The notes: generated by a model not told the origin, from the sequence alone. DNA of 38,611 nt from Pirellula sp. (GCA_021300155.1 JAJTID010000084.1:1-38611); one strand, 5' to 3'; shown: positions 16,584 through 25,793, numbered from the stretch's first letter. Made by a program: numbers and translations.

Positions 16584-17759
16584 ATGCGCCATTATCTTGA
16601 TCACGCTTCGACGAGCTGGCCCAAACCTCCCGGTGTCATCGAAGCTGGCGTCTTCTTTCAAACATCGTGTGGTGCTGCCGCTGGTCGCGGCGGCTATCGA
16701 TCGTCTCAGGAAGCAGATCGAGTCGTGCAGTCAACGCGTCGTCTTTTACAGGAGACCATTGGTGCAGCGCATTCGGATGAAATAGCGCTTTGCACCAATG
16801 GCACACACTCGTTGAATGCCGCCATCTTTGGGCTCGCTCTGGGCTCGATGGGAAAGCCGTTTCATGTGGTCACGACCGCGACGGAACACAACAGTGTCCT
16901 ACGCCCCTTAGCGTTGGCAACCAAACGAGGTTGGCTCACGTGGACAGCCGTCGATTGCGATTCCACGGGGCGAGTCGATCCCGCGAAAGTCGCTAATGCC
17001 GTAACGCCTGAAACACGATGGCTACTCATTAATCACGCATCGAATGTTACAGGTATTATCCAAGACCTCCCCTCGTTACGCGAAATCGCCGACCGTCATG
17101 GCATTCACTTGATGGTCGACGCGGCACAGTCTCTGGGTTATGTACCGATCGATGTTCGTGCTATTGGTATCGATATCCTGTCAGCGCCGGGTCACAAAGG
17201 TCTATGCGGTACTTTAGGAACAGGTTTGCTCTACGTTCGACGGGAAATCCAGTCCTCTATATCCCCGCTTGCTATTGGTGGCACCGGAGAATCGAGCGAC
17301 AAGATCGATGGCGATTTTACTTGGCAGTCGGTAATGGAGTCTGGCAATCTAAATGTTCCTGCGATCGCTTCTCTCAAAAGTGCGATGGAATGGAAACGGT
17401 CCGCCCCGGCGATAGACTATTCTCCCTGGATCCAACAACTCCTCGATGCAATCAACGCTACCAGCAAATTCGAAGTGGTTGGAAGCCAACACCGTTCGCC
17501 CCATTCTCACGTGCCGATCATCAGTGTCGTTACCCGTTCTCGTAATTCGGGCCTTCTAAGCCAAGAGTTAGCGATGATGATGGAATCGATGGCGAACGTC
17601 GAATGCCGTGCGGGATTTCATTGCGCTGGCTTGATTCACCAATCCCTTAACACTGCGGACTGTGGCGGTACGCTACGACTGAGCATGGGGCAAACGTCGC
17701 AAGCCGACGATGTTGTAGCCGCTTGCGAAGGCATCCAACGCGTGGCTGAGATTCTTTAG
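16584..17759 (+). CDS. Cysteine-desulfurase-family PLP aminotransferase (class V)
   Basis: The 391-residue protein has the class V fold. It begins 'YLDHASTSWPKPPGVIEA', has the cofactor loop 'LCTNGTHSLNAAIFGL', the PLP-stacking 'TATEHNSVLRP', the Asp in 'LMVDAAQSLGYVPID', and the PLP-binding Lys in 'SAPGHKGLCGTLGTGLLY'. A conserved late cysteine is in 'ECRAGFHCAGL', the place where cysteine desulfurases carry the persulfide-forming Cys. It likely removes sulfur (or selenium) from cysteine in the cytoplasm. No iron-sulfur assembly gene is adjacent, so a general or selenocysteine-lyase-like role is possible. The gene follows the Pro-rich protein after a 48-nt gap. Confidence 0.93.
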   Translation: MRHYLDHASTSWPKPPGVIEAGVFFQTSCGAAAGRGGYRSSQEADRVVQSTRRLLQETIGAAHSDEIALCTNGTHSLNAAIFGLALGSMGKPFHVVTTATEHNSVLRPLALATKRGWLTWTAVDCDSTGRVDPAKVANAVTPETRWLLINHASNVTGIIQDLPSLREIADRHGIHLMVDAAQSLGYVPIDVRAIGIDILSAPGHKGLCGTLGTGLLYVRREIQSSISPLAIGGTGESSDKIDGDFTWQSVMESGNLNVPAIASLKSAMEWKRSAPAIDYSPWIQQLLDAINATSKFEVVGSQHRSPHSHVPIISVVTRSRNSGLLSQELAMMMESMANVECRAGFHCAGLIHQSLNTADCGGTLRLSMGQTSQADDVVAACEGIQRVAEIL

Positions 17760-17867
17760 TCCGCTCGATCCTGTACCGCTGTTACGCTTGATATACCCAT
17801 CTCGTTCGCATCGCTTTAAAATGCGGTATCATGAGAGTGTCGAGTCGAGATCCTTGGAGCTAATAAG

Positions 17868-18416
17868 TTGAATCGCGGTACGAATAACAAACCTAAAACC
17901 AAGCCATCTACACCAACCAAGACGATCGCCACCAAGTCGAAAGGCCGAAACTTTTGGTTGATGAAGACGGAACCTGATGTCTTCTCGATCGATGATCTTC
18001 GGAATGCTCCGAACCAAACGACATGCTGGGACGGCGTTCGCAACTATCAAGCTCGCAATTTCATGCGAGATCAAATGAAGTTAGGGGATGTGGTCCTGGT
18101 TTATCATAGCAATGCGAACCCGTCGTGCGTGGTAGGCACGGCCACGATCGTACGCACTGCCTATCCAGACCATACCGCTTGGGACAAACACGATCCCCAC
18201 TATGACCCGAAATGCGACCCAGCCAATCCGCGATGGTTCATGGTGGATATCCAGTACGAGTCCACCTTGCCCCAACCACTCTCGTTAGAAATGCTCCGTC
18301 AAATACCCGCTCTCGAAAGTATGGAGTTGCTTCGAAAAGGATCTAGGCTCAGCGTTCAGCCAGTAACCAAACAACAATACGACACCATCCTTCGTATTGT
18401 ATTACCCAGCATGTAG
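17868..18416 (+). CDS. EVE-domain protein (PUA-like, THYN1 family)
   Basis: The 182-residue product is an EVE domain almost throughout, after a basic N-terminal tail of 27 residues rich in Lys and Thr. Landmarks are 'FWLMKTEPDVFSIDDL', 'TCWDGVRNYQARNFMRDQMK', 'GDVVLVYHSNANPSCVVGTA' and 'WFMVDIQYE'. EVE domains belong to the PUA superfamily and are thought to read modified bases in DNA or RNA. The start is a TTG, supported by GGAG nine bases before it and by the lack of any better start. No restriction or modification gene is nearby, so this single-domain copy is more likely a housekeeping THYN1-like protein than part of a defence system. Confidence 0.93.
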   Translation: MNRGTNNKPKTKPSTPTKTIATKSKGRNFWLMKTEPDVFSIDDLRNAPNQTTCWDGVRNYQARNFMRDQMKLGDVVLVYHSNANPSCVVGTATIVRTAYPDHTAWDKHDPHYDPKCDPANPRWFMVDIQYESTLPQPLSLEMLRQIPALESMELLRKGSRLSVQPVTKQQYDTILRIVLPSM

Positions 18417-18464
18417 CTCGAGCTTCTAGTATCGGAAGCATACAATCGGAAGCCTACATCCGGG

Positions 18465-19172
18465 TTACTTTTGCGAAACGGCAGGAGCCTTGGTATCGGT
18501 CACGACTTCAAATCGAAAATTCCGATACCAGACTTCACTTCCATGGTCGGTAAGCATTAGTCTTCCGTGAAGTGTTTTCCCAAAGCGTTCGCGATCATTG
18601 AATTTACTTTCTGCAAATCGTTTGTCCCAATCGGAGTCACCGATCGTGGCGGTGACGATTTGCTTACCATTCAGCCAATGTTCTAGCTTTGTACCACGTG
18701 CAACGATCTTCGCTTCGTTCCATTCGCCAGCAGGCTTTGCAGCCTTTTCAGAGTTCGGTTCATATAAATCGTAGATAGCACCCGTGCTATTCTTAGACGC
18801 AACTTTCTTGGCACCTGTATCGTCGTAAACTTGGTATTCGAAACCGAGCGTTCGATTGTCGTAGGTCCGAACACGATACTTGATTCCGCTATTCCCTTTG
18901 GGAGCGATCTTGAAATCGAAGCTCAAGCTGAAGTCGGCATATTCTTCTTTGGTGACAATGTTGCCACCACGTTCGCCATCGCGACTTAGATGAATGACAC
19001 CATCGTTAATCTTCCAGCTCGCAGGTACTGGTTTCCCATCGACAGTACTCCAAGCTGAAAACGAACTATTGGGAAAAAGGTCTTTCACTTCTTGTGAGAA
19101 AGCCCATGTGGGACACCAAGCGAATAAACCAAGCAACAGAAGTGCACGATCAAGATAAGTGGAATAGAGCAC
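18465..19172 (-). CDS. Secreted DUF1080 (3-keto-disaccharide-hydrolase-like) protein
   Basis: This 235-residue protein starts at a GTG and has a signal peptide ending near 'TWAFSQ'. The rest is one concanavalin-like DUF1080 domain: 'SWKINDGVIHLSRDGERGGN', 'YADFSLSFDFKIAPKGNSGI', 'LGFEYQVYDD', 'KPAGEWNEAKIVARGTKLEH' and 'WLNGKQIV'. The domain is abundant in planctomycete secreted proteins. Some relatives act on 3-keto sugars while others only bind glycans, so the exact activity is open. It converges on the EVE gene with a 48-nt gap. Upstream is a long stretch of decayed DNA and repeats. Confidence 0.93.
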   Translation of the reverse strand: MLYSTYLDRALLLLGLFAWCPTWAFSQEVKDLFPNSSFSAWSTVDGKPVPASWKINDGVIHLSRDGERGGNIVTKEEYADFSLSFDFKIAPKGNSGIKYRVRTYDNRTLGFEYQVYDDTGAKKVASKNSTGAIYDLYEPNSEKAAKPAGEWNEAKIVARGTKLEHWLNGKQIVTATIGDSDWDKRFAESKFNDRERFGKTLHGRLMLTDHGSEVWYRNFRFEVVTDTKAPAVSQK

Positions 19173-19253
19173 GGGAGAGTTCCAAGAATGAGGAGGGAAT
19201 AATCAATCAAGCGAAGCATTGATCACCACGTTGCCTGACAAGCGTCGCTATCA

Positions 19254-19325
19254 CCCCAACCCGAAGCGTGAGCGAGGGACGACGGAAAATCCTACAGAAT
19301 CCTTCGCTCACGCTTCGGGTTGGGA
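19254..19325. repeat. Palindromic dispersed repeat, family A, copy 1
   Basis: Two 25-bp arms, nearly perfect inverted copies, flank a 20-bp loop. The arm core is AACCCGAAGCGTGAGCGA. Related arms recur at 22169-22236 and 31311-31565, so this is a dispersed element. It carries no gene. Confidence 0.9.
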
Positions 19326-19396
19326 TCAATACATCGCATGGATTATAGCAACTGGAAAGCATCGATGCTCGTTTCTCCAGCTCCGTAAACCAGTTG

Positions 19397-19995
19397 CTAC
19401 TTGAGAATTTCCTCTTGCCATGGTTCCAGGGTCAAACCAGCGGAGCCTTCGACGCTCCAGCCAACCAAAAAGCGGATTCGATTGCCAGAAACCTCTGAGC
19501 GTTTGACGCGAAACTCCCCATCCGCCGTCATTGGGAGCGGCTTACCATGGCACTTAACCTGGGCAACGCGGACAGAAATAGCTTCTCCTGTTCTTCTAAT
19601 GCACCCAATCGCGATTCATAATTCGCGATGAGGATGTCGAGGGAATCGTTACACTTCTGAAGCAGGATACGCCACAACTCGATCGGTCTCACACTCGGGG
19701 GCAACGGTGTGTTTTGCAATGCTTCCAGGAATCGCCGAGGAAGAGTCGGACCGCCCGTATCCACCATCGCTTGTGCCATGACGTAGCCCTAGGGGTAAAC
19801 GACCATCGGATCACGAATGTTCGTGAGCTTTGCATCATCGCAAAGAACTTCGAAAGGAACTCGACCGCGAACAGAGACACCACTAGCCCAACGTTCCTTT
19901 TTTGTCGATGTTGGGCATCTGCCATAAACTCCAAATCGGATTCTGCTGACGAGCCACACTCGACTATGGATCAAACGAAATCGTTTCTGCGTCAT
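19397..19995 (-). pseudogene. Broken gene of unrecognised family
   Basis: One minus frame reads 'SVRGRVPFEVLCDDAKLTNI' and 'RDPMVVYP', hits an in-frame TAG at 19791-19789, and continues in the same frame as 'GYVMAQAMVDTGGPTLPRRF', 'LEALQNTPLPPSVRPIELW' and 'ANYESRLGALEEQ'. Near 19590 the sensible reading switches frame to 'GEAISVRVAQVKCHGKPLPM' and 'SAGLTLEPWQEEILK', ending with TAG at 19399-19397. So at least one nonsense mutation and one frameshift interrupt what looks like the C-terminal part of a real protein. The beginning is missing. I do not recognise the family. It sits in a gene-poor stretch next to repeat A. Confidence 0.66.
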
Positions 19996-20096
19996 CTGTC
20001 AACGACGGCCATAACGCTTGGCAGCGCGACGAGTTGCCTGAACCAAGAGAGTCAAGGTTGGCTCAACAATCTCTCGATTCCCCATCTATGATCTTG

Positions 20097-20369
20097 TTAA
20101 AAGTCGATTCTAGCCAGATGGCAATTCCGGAGTCGAACAAGTAAATAGGCGTTGAGAAAATGCTCCAATAATGAAGCAGGGTGGGTCATGTTCCGCATGC
20201 ACGGTGTGAATCGCGACAACATTCGGAGGAACGACAGCAGCAGACCTTTCGACTTTGCAACTCGAATCAATATTGGTTCATAAAGTTCGACAAATTCAGC
20301 CCACGCCACAGAATCCTTCGGATCTGCGATTCGTATCAAGAGGCCAGTTCTAGTCGTGAGTGAAGACAT
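20097..20369 (-). pseudogene. Truncated ECF-type sigma factor
   Basis: From the ATG at 20369 the frame reads 'MSSLTTRTGLLIRIADPKDS' and 'VAWAEFVELYEPILIRVAKS', the typical start of planctomycete ECF-type sigma factors (T-R-x-x-L-L-x-R-I-x-D-P-x-D-x-x-A-W-x-x-F-V-x-x-Y-x-P). After 'KGL' the sequence no longer resembles a sigma factor: region 2 is cut short, and region 4 with its helix-turn-helix is absent. The remaining 90-residue frame is unlikely to be functional. The break lies near 20240. Confidence 0.78.
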
Positions 20370-20740
20370 TGCGAAACGGAATACGAAGGGCGAGTAGGGA
20401 ACCAAATGAACTTCTCTGTGTCGCAAGAAGAACGTTGTCACCCAACAAATCTTGCAACCGTCCGAACGAAATTTCCGGAAAACGAGAAAATCCCTTATTC
20501 CCCTCTGGTCAACTAGCACATGGATACCGTGGACTCCGATCGCGAAAATCGCATGCTTTTCGTCCATACTTTATCGCGAATCACTGTTCAATCGCGGTTA
20601 AATTCGGCCTGAGAGCGGATGACACCGCGGAACCGTTGCTATATGCTCATAAGTAGTGCTGCGACTGCATTAAATGCTTGTATTTCGTGCTTCGCCGTTT
20701 GTTTGACGAGTGTTGTTTTCCGCCAATCCCCAATCGTTCC
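20370..20740. other. Intergenic stretch without a gene
   Basis: No convincing gene is seen. The stretch would hold the former promoter of the truncated sigma factor and the promoter of the E2 gene. The E2 frame is open from 20678, but its first 21 residues are not conserved E2 sequence. Confidence 0.55.
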
Positions 20741-22072
20741 ATGGTAGATATCGTTGTTCCGTCCGTCGGTGAGAGTATTTCCGAAGTTCAAATCAGCAAG
20801 TGGCTGAAAAAAGAAGGGGAATGGGTCGCCGCTGGTACCGATTTGGTGGAACTGGAAACCGAAAAAGCATCCGTTCAGGTTTCTGCCCCCGAGGATGGGA
20901 TTCTGGTCAAAATCCTTAAGAAAGACGAAGAATTCGCTTCCGTAGGAGACGTGATCGCTTCGTTCCAGGCAGCAGCCAAGGGCGCAACTGGCCAATCTGC
21001 AGCAGGTCAGCCCGCGGGAGTTCCCCCAATTGCGACGCCGATCGCAACTCCCGTTTCAGCACCGGCAAACACTGCTTCGCAACCCGCAGCGCACGTGATG
21101 CCTGCGGCTCAGAGGATGCTAGGCGACAACAATGTTTCCGCAGCCAACGTTCCTGCGACGGGGCCTGGGGGTCGACTGTTGAAAGAAGACGTCAGCCGTT
21201 ACGTGGCCGCAGCCGCCAACGCCGTTGGCAGCACGATCGCATCCGCTGGTGTCGCTGTCTCTGCGGCAACCACTGCCGCAGCGAAGTCGGTCGCAGCCAC
21301 CATTTCGCCACCTGCACAACCAACCTCTAGCCACGCCGCATCTACAGCAATCGTCGAGCAAGGTTCTGCGAATCGCGCTGAGGAAGTCAAGCCGATGAGC
21401 ATGATTCGTCGAACCATCGCAACTCGATTGGTTCAGGCGCAACACACTGCAGCTCTCTTGACCACCTTTAATGAAGTCGACATGCAACCTGTCATGGCGC
21501 TTCGCAAAAAGTATCAAGAAGCGTTCTTGGAAAAGCACGGCGTAAAACTGGGCTTTATGTCATTCTTCGCCAAAGCGTCGTGCGAAGCATTGAAGCGATA
21601 TCCGTCCGTCAATGCCGAGATTCGCGGCAGCAATGTCGTCTATCGCAAGTACTTTGATATTGGAATCGCGATCGGTGGTGGAAAAGGGCTTGTCGTGCCT
21701 GTTCTTCGCAACGTCGAGAAAATGGGATTTGCCGAAATCGAACGAACGATCGGTGAATACGCTTCACGAGCGATGGCGAACAAGCTTATGCCGGAGGACC
21801 TCGAAGGAGGCACATTCACTATTAGCAACGGCGGAATCTACGGCTCGCTTCTCTCGACACCAATCGTCAATCCACCTCAGAGCGGTATCCTCGGGTTGCA
21901 TTCGATCCAAGAACGACCAATCGCATTGAACGGAGAAGTGGTCATTCGACCGATGATGTACTTGGCGTTGACGTATGACCATAGAATCATCGATGGGCGC
22001 GAAGCCGTTAGCTTCTTGAAGACGATCAAAGAAGTCATCGAAGATCCTTCGCGTTTGTTCCTTGAGATATAG
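20741..22072 (+). CDS. sucB: Dihydrolipoamide succinyltransferase-like E2 component of a 2-oxoacid dehydrogenase
   Basis: Started at the ATG at 20741 ([12 protein letters not shown]), the protein has 443 residues and the standard E2 order. A lipoyl domain spans about residues 1-80, with the lipoylated Lys in '[11 protein letters not shown]'. An Ala/Pro-rich linker follows, then a peripheral-subunit-binding domain ('[10 protein letters not shown]' to '[15 protein letters not shown]'), a second Ala-rich linker of about 70 residues, and the catalytic acyltransferase domain with '[20 protein letters not shown]' and the active-site '[11 protein letters not shown]'. The 'TFNEVDM' and '[10 protein letters not shown]' segments favour the succinyl- over the acetyl-transferase type. 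It transfers succinyl groups to CoA in the TCA cycle. The E1 and E3 genes are not in this window. Confidence 0.94.
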   Translation: MVDIVVPSVGESISEVQISKWLKKEGEWVAAGTDLVELETEKASVQVSAPEDGILVKILKKDEEFASVGDVIASFQAAAKGATGQSAAGQPAGVPPIATPIATPVSAPANTASQPAAHVMPAAQRMLGDNNVSAANVPATGPGGRLLKEDVSRYVAAAANAVGSTIASAGVAVSAATTAAAKSVAATISPPAQPTSSHAASTAIVEQGSANRAEEVKPMSMIRRTIATRLVQAQHTAALLTTFNEVDMQPVMALRKKYQEAFLEKHGVKLGFMSFFAKASCEALKRYPSVNAEIRGSNVVYRKYFDIGIAIGGGKGLVVPVLRNVEKMGFAEIERTIGEYASRAMANKLMPEDLEGGTFTISNGGIYGSLLSTPIVNPPQSGILGLHSIQERPIALNGEVVIRPMMYLALTYDHRIIDGREAVSFLKTIKEVIEDPSRLFLEI

Positions 22073-22082
22073 TTATTGCGTC

Positions 22083-22165
22083 CTGAAGGGCTGGAGGCCC
22101 GACATATCGTCAGCCGGTGGCGTGAGCCACTGGCATTGGATTATCGGCCCTATGGGCATGATAAT
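22083..22165. repeat. Palindrome-rich dispersed repeat, family C
   Basis: Three small hairpins follow one another directly after the E2 stop codon: GGGCTGGAGGCCC (22089-22101 region), GCCGGTGGCGTGAGCCACTG (22113-22132) and a GGCCC-TAT-GGGC hairpin near 22146-22157. The block abuts copy 2 of repeat A. It could also help end E2 transcription, but no T-run follows. Confidence 0.7.
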
Positions 22166-22168
22166 CAC

Positions 22169-22236
22169 AACCTCAAAGAGCGTGAGCGAGGAACGAACAA
22201 TCCCACAGAATCCCTCGCTTACGCGTCGGGTTGGGA
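22169..22236. repeat. Palindromic dispersed repeat, family A, copy 2
   Basis: The right arm (22211-22236, TCCCTCGCTTACGCGTCGGG followed by TTGGGA) matches the right arm of copy 1 with a few changes. The left arm (AGCGTGAGCGAGGA near 22179-22192) is shortened. It lies between the E2 gene and the isomerase gene. Confidence 0.85.
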
Positions 22237-22306
22237 TTAAGACAAAAAGCCCTCACACTTTGGTTGGGATGAAAAACGTTTCTCTCTCTCCATCGGATTA
22301 CGAAAC

Positions 22307-23230
22307 ATGATGCAGCTCGGATTTGTTAGTGCAATCGTCCCAACCCTCACGCTGGAACAGGTCTTTGCCATCGCGGCAGACATCGGCTATCGATGTGTGG
22401 AGGTGATGTGTTGGCCTCCCAGCAAAGCGGAGCGCAGATACTCGGGAATCACCCACATCAATGTTCAAGAGCTCAGCCCACAAAGAATCGAAGAGATTCG
22501 GTTGCTACAAGAGAAGACGGGCGTCAAGATCAGCGGACTCGGATACTATCCAAACTGTTTGTCCCCTGACGGCGAAGAGGCTGAACGAAGCGTCGAGCAT
22601 CTCAAGCATGTTATCGCGGCGGCTCCTAAACTGGGCCTTACACAAGTGAACACGTTCATCGGTCGCGACTACACCAAGAGTGTTGACGACAACTGGCCGA
22701 GATTGCTCAAGGTTTGGAAGCCAATCGTCGATTTGGCGGAGAACACGGGCGTTCGAATTGGTATCGAGAATTGTCCCATGCTCTTCACCAAAGACGAATG
22801 GCCAGGCGGCAAGAACATCGCCTCTTCGCCTGCGATTTGGAGGCGATTGTTTGCGGATCTAGGTAGCCCAAACTTAGGTCTGAACTATGACCCATCGCAT
22901 ATGGTTTTTCAATGCATGGACTACCTGCAACCGATGCGAGACTTTATCGATCGCATTTTTCACGTGCACGCGAAAGATGTGCGGGTCGACCAACACAAAC
23001 TCAATGACGTCGGCGTCTTTGCTCATCCGAATCTTTATCACACCCCCAAATTACCCGGCTTAGGGGACATTGATTGGGGCAAGTTCTTCTCGGTACTGGG
23101 TGATGCGGGCTACAAAGGTCCTGTGTGTGTAGAAGTCGAAGACCGAATCTATGAAGGCTCCGTCGAGAACCGTACAGCATCGTTGGCTCAAAGCTACCGC
23201 TACTTGAGCCAGTTTGTTGGATCCGATTGA
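22307..23230 (+). CDS. Sugar phosphate isomerase/epimerase (xylose-isomerase-like TIM barrel)
   Basis: The 307-residue cytoplasmic protein has the AP-endonuclease-2/xylose-isomerase-like barrel. Strand signatures in order are '[20 protein letters not shown]', 'YRCVEVMCW', '[10 protein letters not shown]', '[12 protein letters not shown]', '[10 protein letters not shown]' with a metal-binding Glu, '[10 protein letters not shown]', '[13 protein letters not shown]' and '[12 protein letters not shown]', again with a Glu ligand. These residues bind a divalent metal and support aldose-ketose or epimer interconversion of a sugar or inositol derivative. The exact substrate cannot be told. It has no signal peptide, unlike the related protein at 36119-37078. 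It stands alone, after two repeat elements. Confidence 0.93.
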   Translation: MMQLGFVSAIVPTLTLEQVFAIAADIGYRCVEVMCWPPSKAERRYSGITHINVQELSPQRIEEIRLLQEKTGVKISGLGYYPNCLSPDGEEAERSVEHLKHVIAAAPKLGLTQVNTFIGRDYTKSVDDNWPRLLKVWKPIVDLAENTGVRIGIENCPMLFTKDEWPGGKNIASSPAIWRRLFADLGSPNLGLNYDPSHMVFQCMDYLQPMRDFIDRIFHVHAKDVRVDQHKLNDVGVFAHPNLYHTPKLPGLGDIDWGKFFSVLGDAGYKGPVCVEVEDRIYEGSVENRTASLAQSYRYLSQFVGSD

Positions 23231-23318
23231 AAGTAAGTTTGCAGCCTTCCACTTTCGCGTTCGAATTCAAAGTTCGAATAGAATTGCAACGCAATCCAAG
23301 GTAGGAAAATCGGCGAGT

Positions 23319-24008
23319 CTAATTCTTGGCGAAAGTTCTCAGCGACGATTCACATAGCTTGATCGAGTCACTTGCGTGGACATCAAGATCCTGAGTGCTT
23401 AATTGAATAAAGACTCCATTCAGCATTGCAATGTAAATGACTCCCTGCATTTTAACACCCATTTCTTTGTGATCCCCCGTCCATGTCACTCTAGAGAAAT
23501 CTACTCCGTGCATTGTTCCTCGGGTTACAGGAGATTCTGTCCAATTGGCTCGAATTCGCTGTAAACCATCCAGGGCTTTGCGTACTCCGACATCTACGTT
23601 GGGAATGGAGTTGCTCAAGGGCGGAGACATGAGCATCAACTGCACCGACGGAGATGTGCCATCGGGCCGTGCCTCACCTTTCCATACCTTGGTCATGAAT
23701 CCTTGGGGCGCACCCGACGCAACCATGCCGGAATAGCCAGCGGGTGGTCGGATGGAAAAGCCCTCGATGATTTCAGGTGGACTGAGTAGGCTGTCCATGG
23801 ACGGCTCAGGGACCCAGCGAATGACGTCCGAGACATTCGATGCATTCGGTGCAACGCCGGATGGGGCGGCAGATGACGGGAGTTCTGTTTTTGGGATTTC
23901 GGTTGCGTTCGAGCCACCCGAACTTGTAGCGACCGGTTGCTCTGCATTTGGACTGCATCCAAACGACCCTATAACAATCCCAAAAAGCAAGCAGGCGCGA
24001 AATCGCAT
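23319..24008 (-). CDS. Lipoprotein of unknown function
   Basis: The ATG at 24008, with GGGAG eight bases upstream, gives a 229-residue protein starting MRFRACLLFGIVIGSFGC, a clear lipobox (G-S-F-G-C). A Ser/Pro/Ala-rich linker of about 45 residues follows. The folded part contains 'GFSIRPPAGYSG', 'VQLMLMSPPL', 'GVDFSRVTWTG' and a hydrophobic 'MQGVIYIAMLNGVFIQLST' strand pair, like other planctomycete lipoproteins that show a PsbP/DUF1795-like alpha-beta pattern. This comparison is by pattern only. It is probably membrane-anchored in the envelope and lipidated by Lgt (28309-29562). It is a single gene, downstream of the sulfatase by about 80 nt on the same strand. Confidence 0.85.
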   Translation of the reverse strand: MRFRACLLFGIVIGSFGCSPNAEQPVATSSGGSNATEIPKTELPSSAAPSGVAPNASNVSDVIRWVPEPSMDSLLSPPEIIEGFSIRPPAGYSGMVASGAPQGFMTKVWKGEARPDGTSPSVQLMLMSPPLSNSIPNVDVGVRKALDGLQRIRANWTESPVTRGTMHGVDFSRVTWTGDHKEMGVKMQGVIYIAMLNGVFIQLSTQDLDVHASDSIKLCESSLRTFAKN

Positions 24009-24090
24009 TGTATAGTCTCCCAAAATCATCTTAGTGGAAAGGAACGATATCCAACGAAGTATTTAGCTTCGTCGTCTTGATATGCAAATT

Positions 24091-25617
24091 CTATTTGCCT
24101 TCCGAAGCCCATTTCTTCATCGTAGCGATGTTCTTTTCTACTTCTGGATTGCCTTTACCCAAGTACTCCTTCATGTCGCTGTCGTACATCGCGTCTGACT
24201 CGGGTCCTTTATCTTTTGTATCGACCATCCATTGATCCAATTTGGCTCGCATCGCTTCCAGTGTTGATTTGTGACTCGGTAGGGAAGCAAGATTATTCAC
24301 CTGCCATGGATCTTCCATCCATGCATACAATTCCTCCGGTGCGCGCGTCGGGCTGAACATGAGCTTTTCAGCAAGCGGATCAAGCTTTCCACTTTCATGC
24401 AATGATCGCAAAGTCTTTACAATCGATTTACCATCCTTGTAAGCGTTCGGCTGTAGATGTGGGCGTTGAGGGTAGAAATTACGAATGTAGAGAAATTTCT
24501 CTGTTCTTACACTTCGTAAACGCTCAACCGTTTCATCACATCGATCTCGTGCCGCGAAAACAGATTCTCTGGGCTGATAGGAAGAATCGAACACATTGCG
24601 AGATTGCATCGACGCAGGTATCGATACGCCGGCTGCGGCGAGAGAGATCGCGGCGAGATCGATGTGCTCAACAAGATCTTTTCGAACCTGCCCTTTTGCA
24701 ATCCCAGGACCGCGAACGACCAACGGAACATGGGTACCTTCGTTGTACAAAAATTGCTTGCCTCGCGCATGGCTAATGCCATGGTCCGTCATGAAGATCA
24801 CTAGCGTGTTTTCCAAGAGACCTTCTCGCGTCAACCTCTCAATGACGCTACCAACGTGCTTGTCTGTAAGCCTGACTGAATCCAGATACGCAGCCCAATC
24901 TCTCAAAAGCACCTCATCGCGAGGATAATACGGAGGCAACGAGACATTCTTAGGATCGGTGGAATTGCCCAATTCTACCTTCGCTCGCTCCGATAGCTTG
25001 ATAGCAGTCGCATCCGTTCCGCCTCGTAGCTTACCACCAGCTAATTGAACTTGCATAAAGAATGGTTGGTCCGCTCGCTTGCCAGACCAATCGTTTGCAT
25101 CATACATCTTTGCATCCCATTCAAAGTTGTAGTCCGTCTTTCCCATGGCTGTATCCCGTCCTTTTTTGCCACGACGATCGGATTCTTCTAGACCACTACC
25201 AATGCACGTGTAATAACCTGCTCGTTTCAAAAGTTCAGGGACAGGAACAATACCATCGGGCAACTGGATCTTGATTGGGCCACGCCCACTTCGATGATGA
25301 TGCGACCCAATGCTAGTTTGGTACATACCTGTAATCAACGCTGATCTGCATGGAGAACAGACAGGTGCAGTGACAAATGCATTCGTAAAACGAGTCCCCT
25401 CCCTGGCCAGTCGATCGACACAGGGGGTCGCAATGAGCTTCTCACCGTAACAAGAGAAGTTGGCAGACATATCGTCCACGATGAACCACAAGATATTCGG
25501 GCGGGCGCCTTTTACTTCACTTGCGACGCAATTCGAAAATGGCATAACAAGTGTTGTTACCAGGGGCAAACTGAGCCTAAGAAGGAACGATAATCGCGTA
25601 ACAAGTCCCTGATTCAT
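24091..25617 (-). CDS. Secreted type I sulfatase
   Basis: From the ATG at 25617 the protein has 508 residues and a signal-like hydrophobic segment. The sulfatase domain starts with 'RPNILWFIVDDM', which holds the first metal-binding Asp pair, and reaches the maturation motif C-S-P-C-R at about residue 87. That Cys becomes formylglycine and attacks the sulfate ester. Later landmarks are 'LVIFMTDHGISHARGKQFLY' with the Asp-His metal ligands and 'GTHVPLVVRGPG'. Enzymes of this class strip sulfate from polysaccharides and are greatly expanded in marine planctomycetes; the substrate cannot be assigned. A maturing enzyme must be elsewhere, because the FGE-like protein at 594-2129 lacks catalytic cysteines. 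Confidence 0.95.
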   Translation of the reverse strand: MNQGLVTRLSFLLRLSLPLVTTLVMPFSNCVASEVKGARPNILWFIVDDMSANFSCYGEKLIATPCVDRLAREGTRFTNAFVTAPVCSPCRSALITGMYQTSIGSHHHRSGRGPIKIQLPDGIVPVPELLKRAGYYTCIGSGLEESDRRGKKGRDTAMGKTDYNFEWDAKMYDANDWSGKRADQPFFMQVQLAGGKLRGGTDATAIKLSERAKVELGNSTDPKNVSLPPYYPRDEVLLRDWAAYLDSVRLTDKHVGSVIERLTREGLLENTLVIFMTDHGISHARGKQFLYNEGTHVPLVVRGPGIAKGQVRKDLVEHIDLAAISLAAAGVSIPASMQSRNVFDSSYQPRESVFAARDRCDETVERLRSVRTEKFLYIRNFYPQRPHLQPNAYKDGKSIVKTLRSLHESGKLDPLAEKLMFSPTRAPEELYAWMEDPWQVNNLASLPSHKSTLEAMRAKLDQWMVDTKDKGPESDAMYDSDMKEYLGKGNPEVEKNIATMKKWASEGK

Positions 25618-25659
25618 GATGACAACCATATACGGAAGAGACGGAGAGGGGTCGACTAA

Positions 25660-25693
25660 GTATAACACGAAGAACGGCGTATAACACGAAGAA
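25660..25693. repeat. Two 15-bp direct repeats upstream of the sulfatase gene
   Basis: GTATAACACGAAGAA occurs at 25660-25674 and 25679-25693, exactly two helical turns apart (19 bp). They lie 43-76 bp upstream of the chosen sulfatase start, a fitting place for a regulator site. No regulator gene is adjacent. Confidence 0.6.
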
Positions 25694-25793
25694 AGGCTGT
25701 CGAGAGGCATGGAACGGTCGACGATAACTGTCTAGCCGTTGCAACAGAGCAAAAACGGACGGTCGATGGACTCACCTCATCTCTCGTTCCATG

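Noticed and set aside
17800-17835. Promoter TTCGCA-N16-TATCAT before the EVE gene
   Set aside because: Both boxes are weak and similar matches arise by chance; not enough to call.
17868-18416. EVE protein as part of a modified-DNA defence system
   Set aside because: No nuclease, helicase or methylase is nearby; it is a stand-alone THYN1-like protein.
23255-23285. GTTCGAATTC-like T-arm of a tRNA
   Set aside because: No acceptor stem, anticodon arm or CCA-side pairing could be fitted around it.
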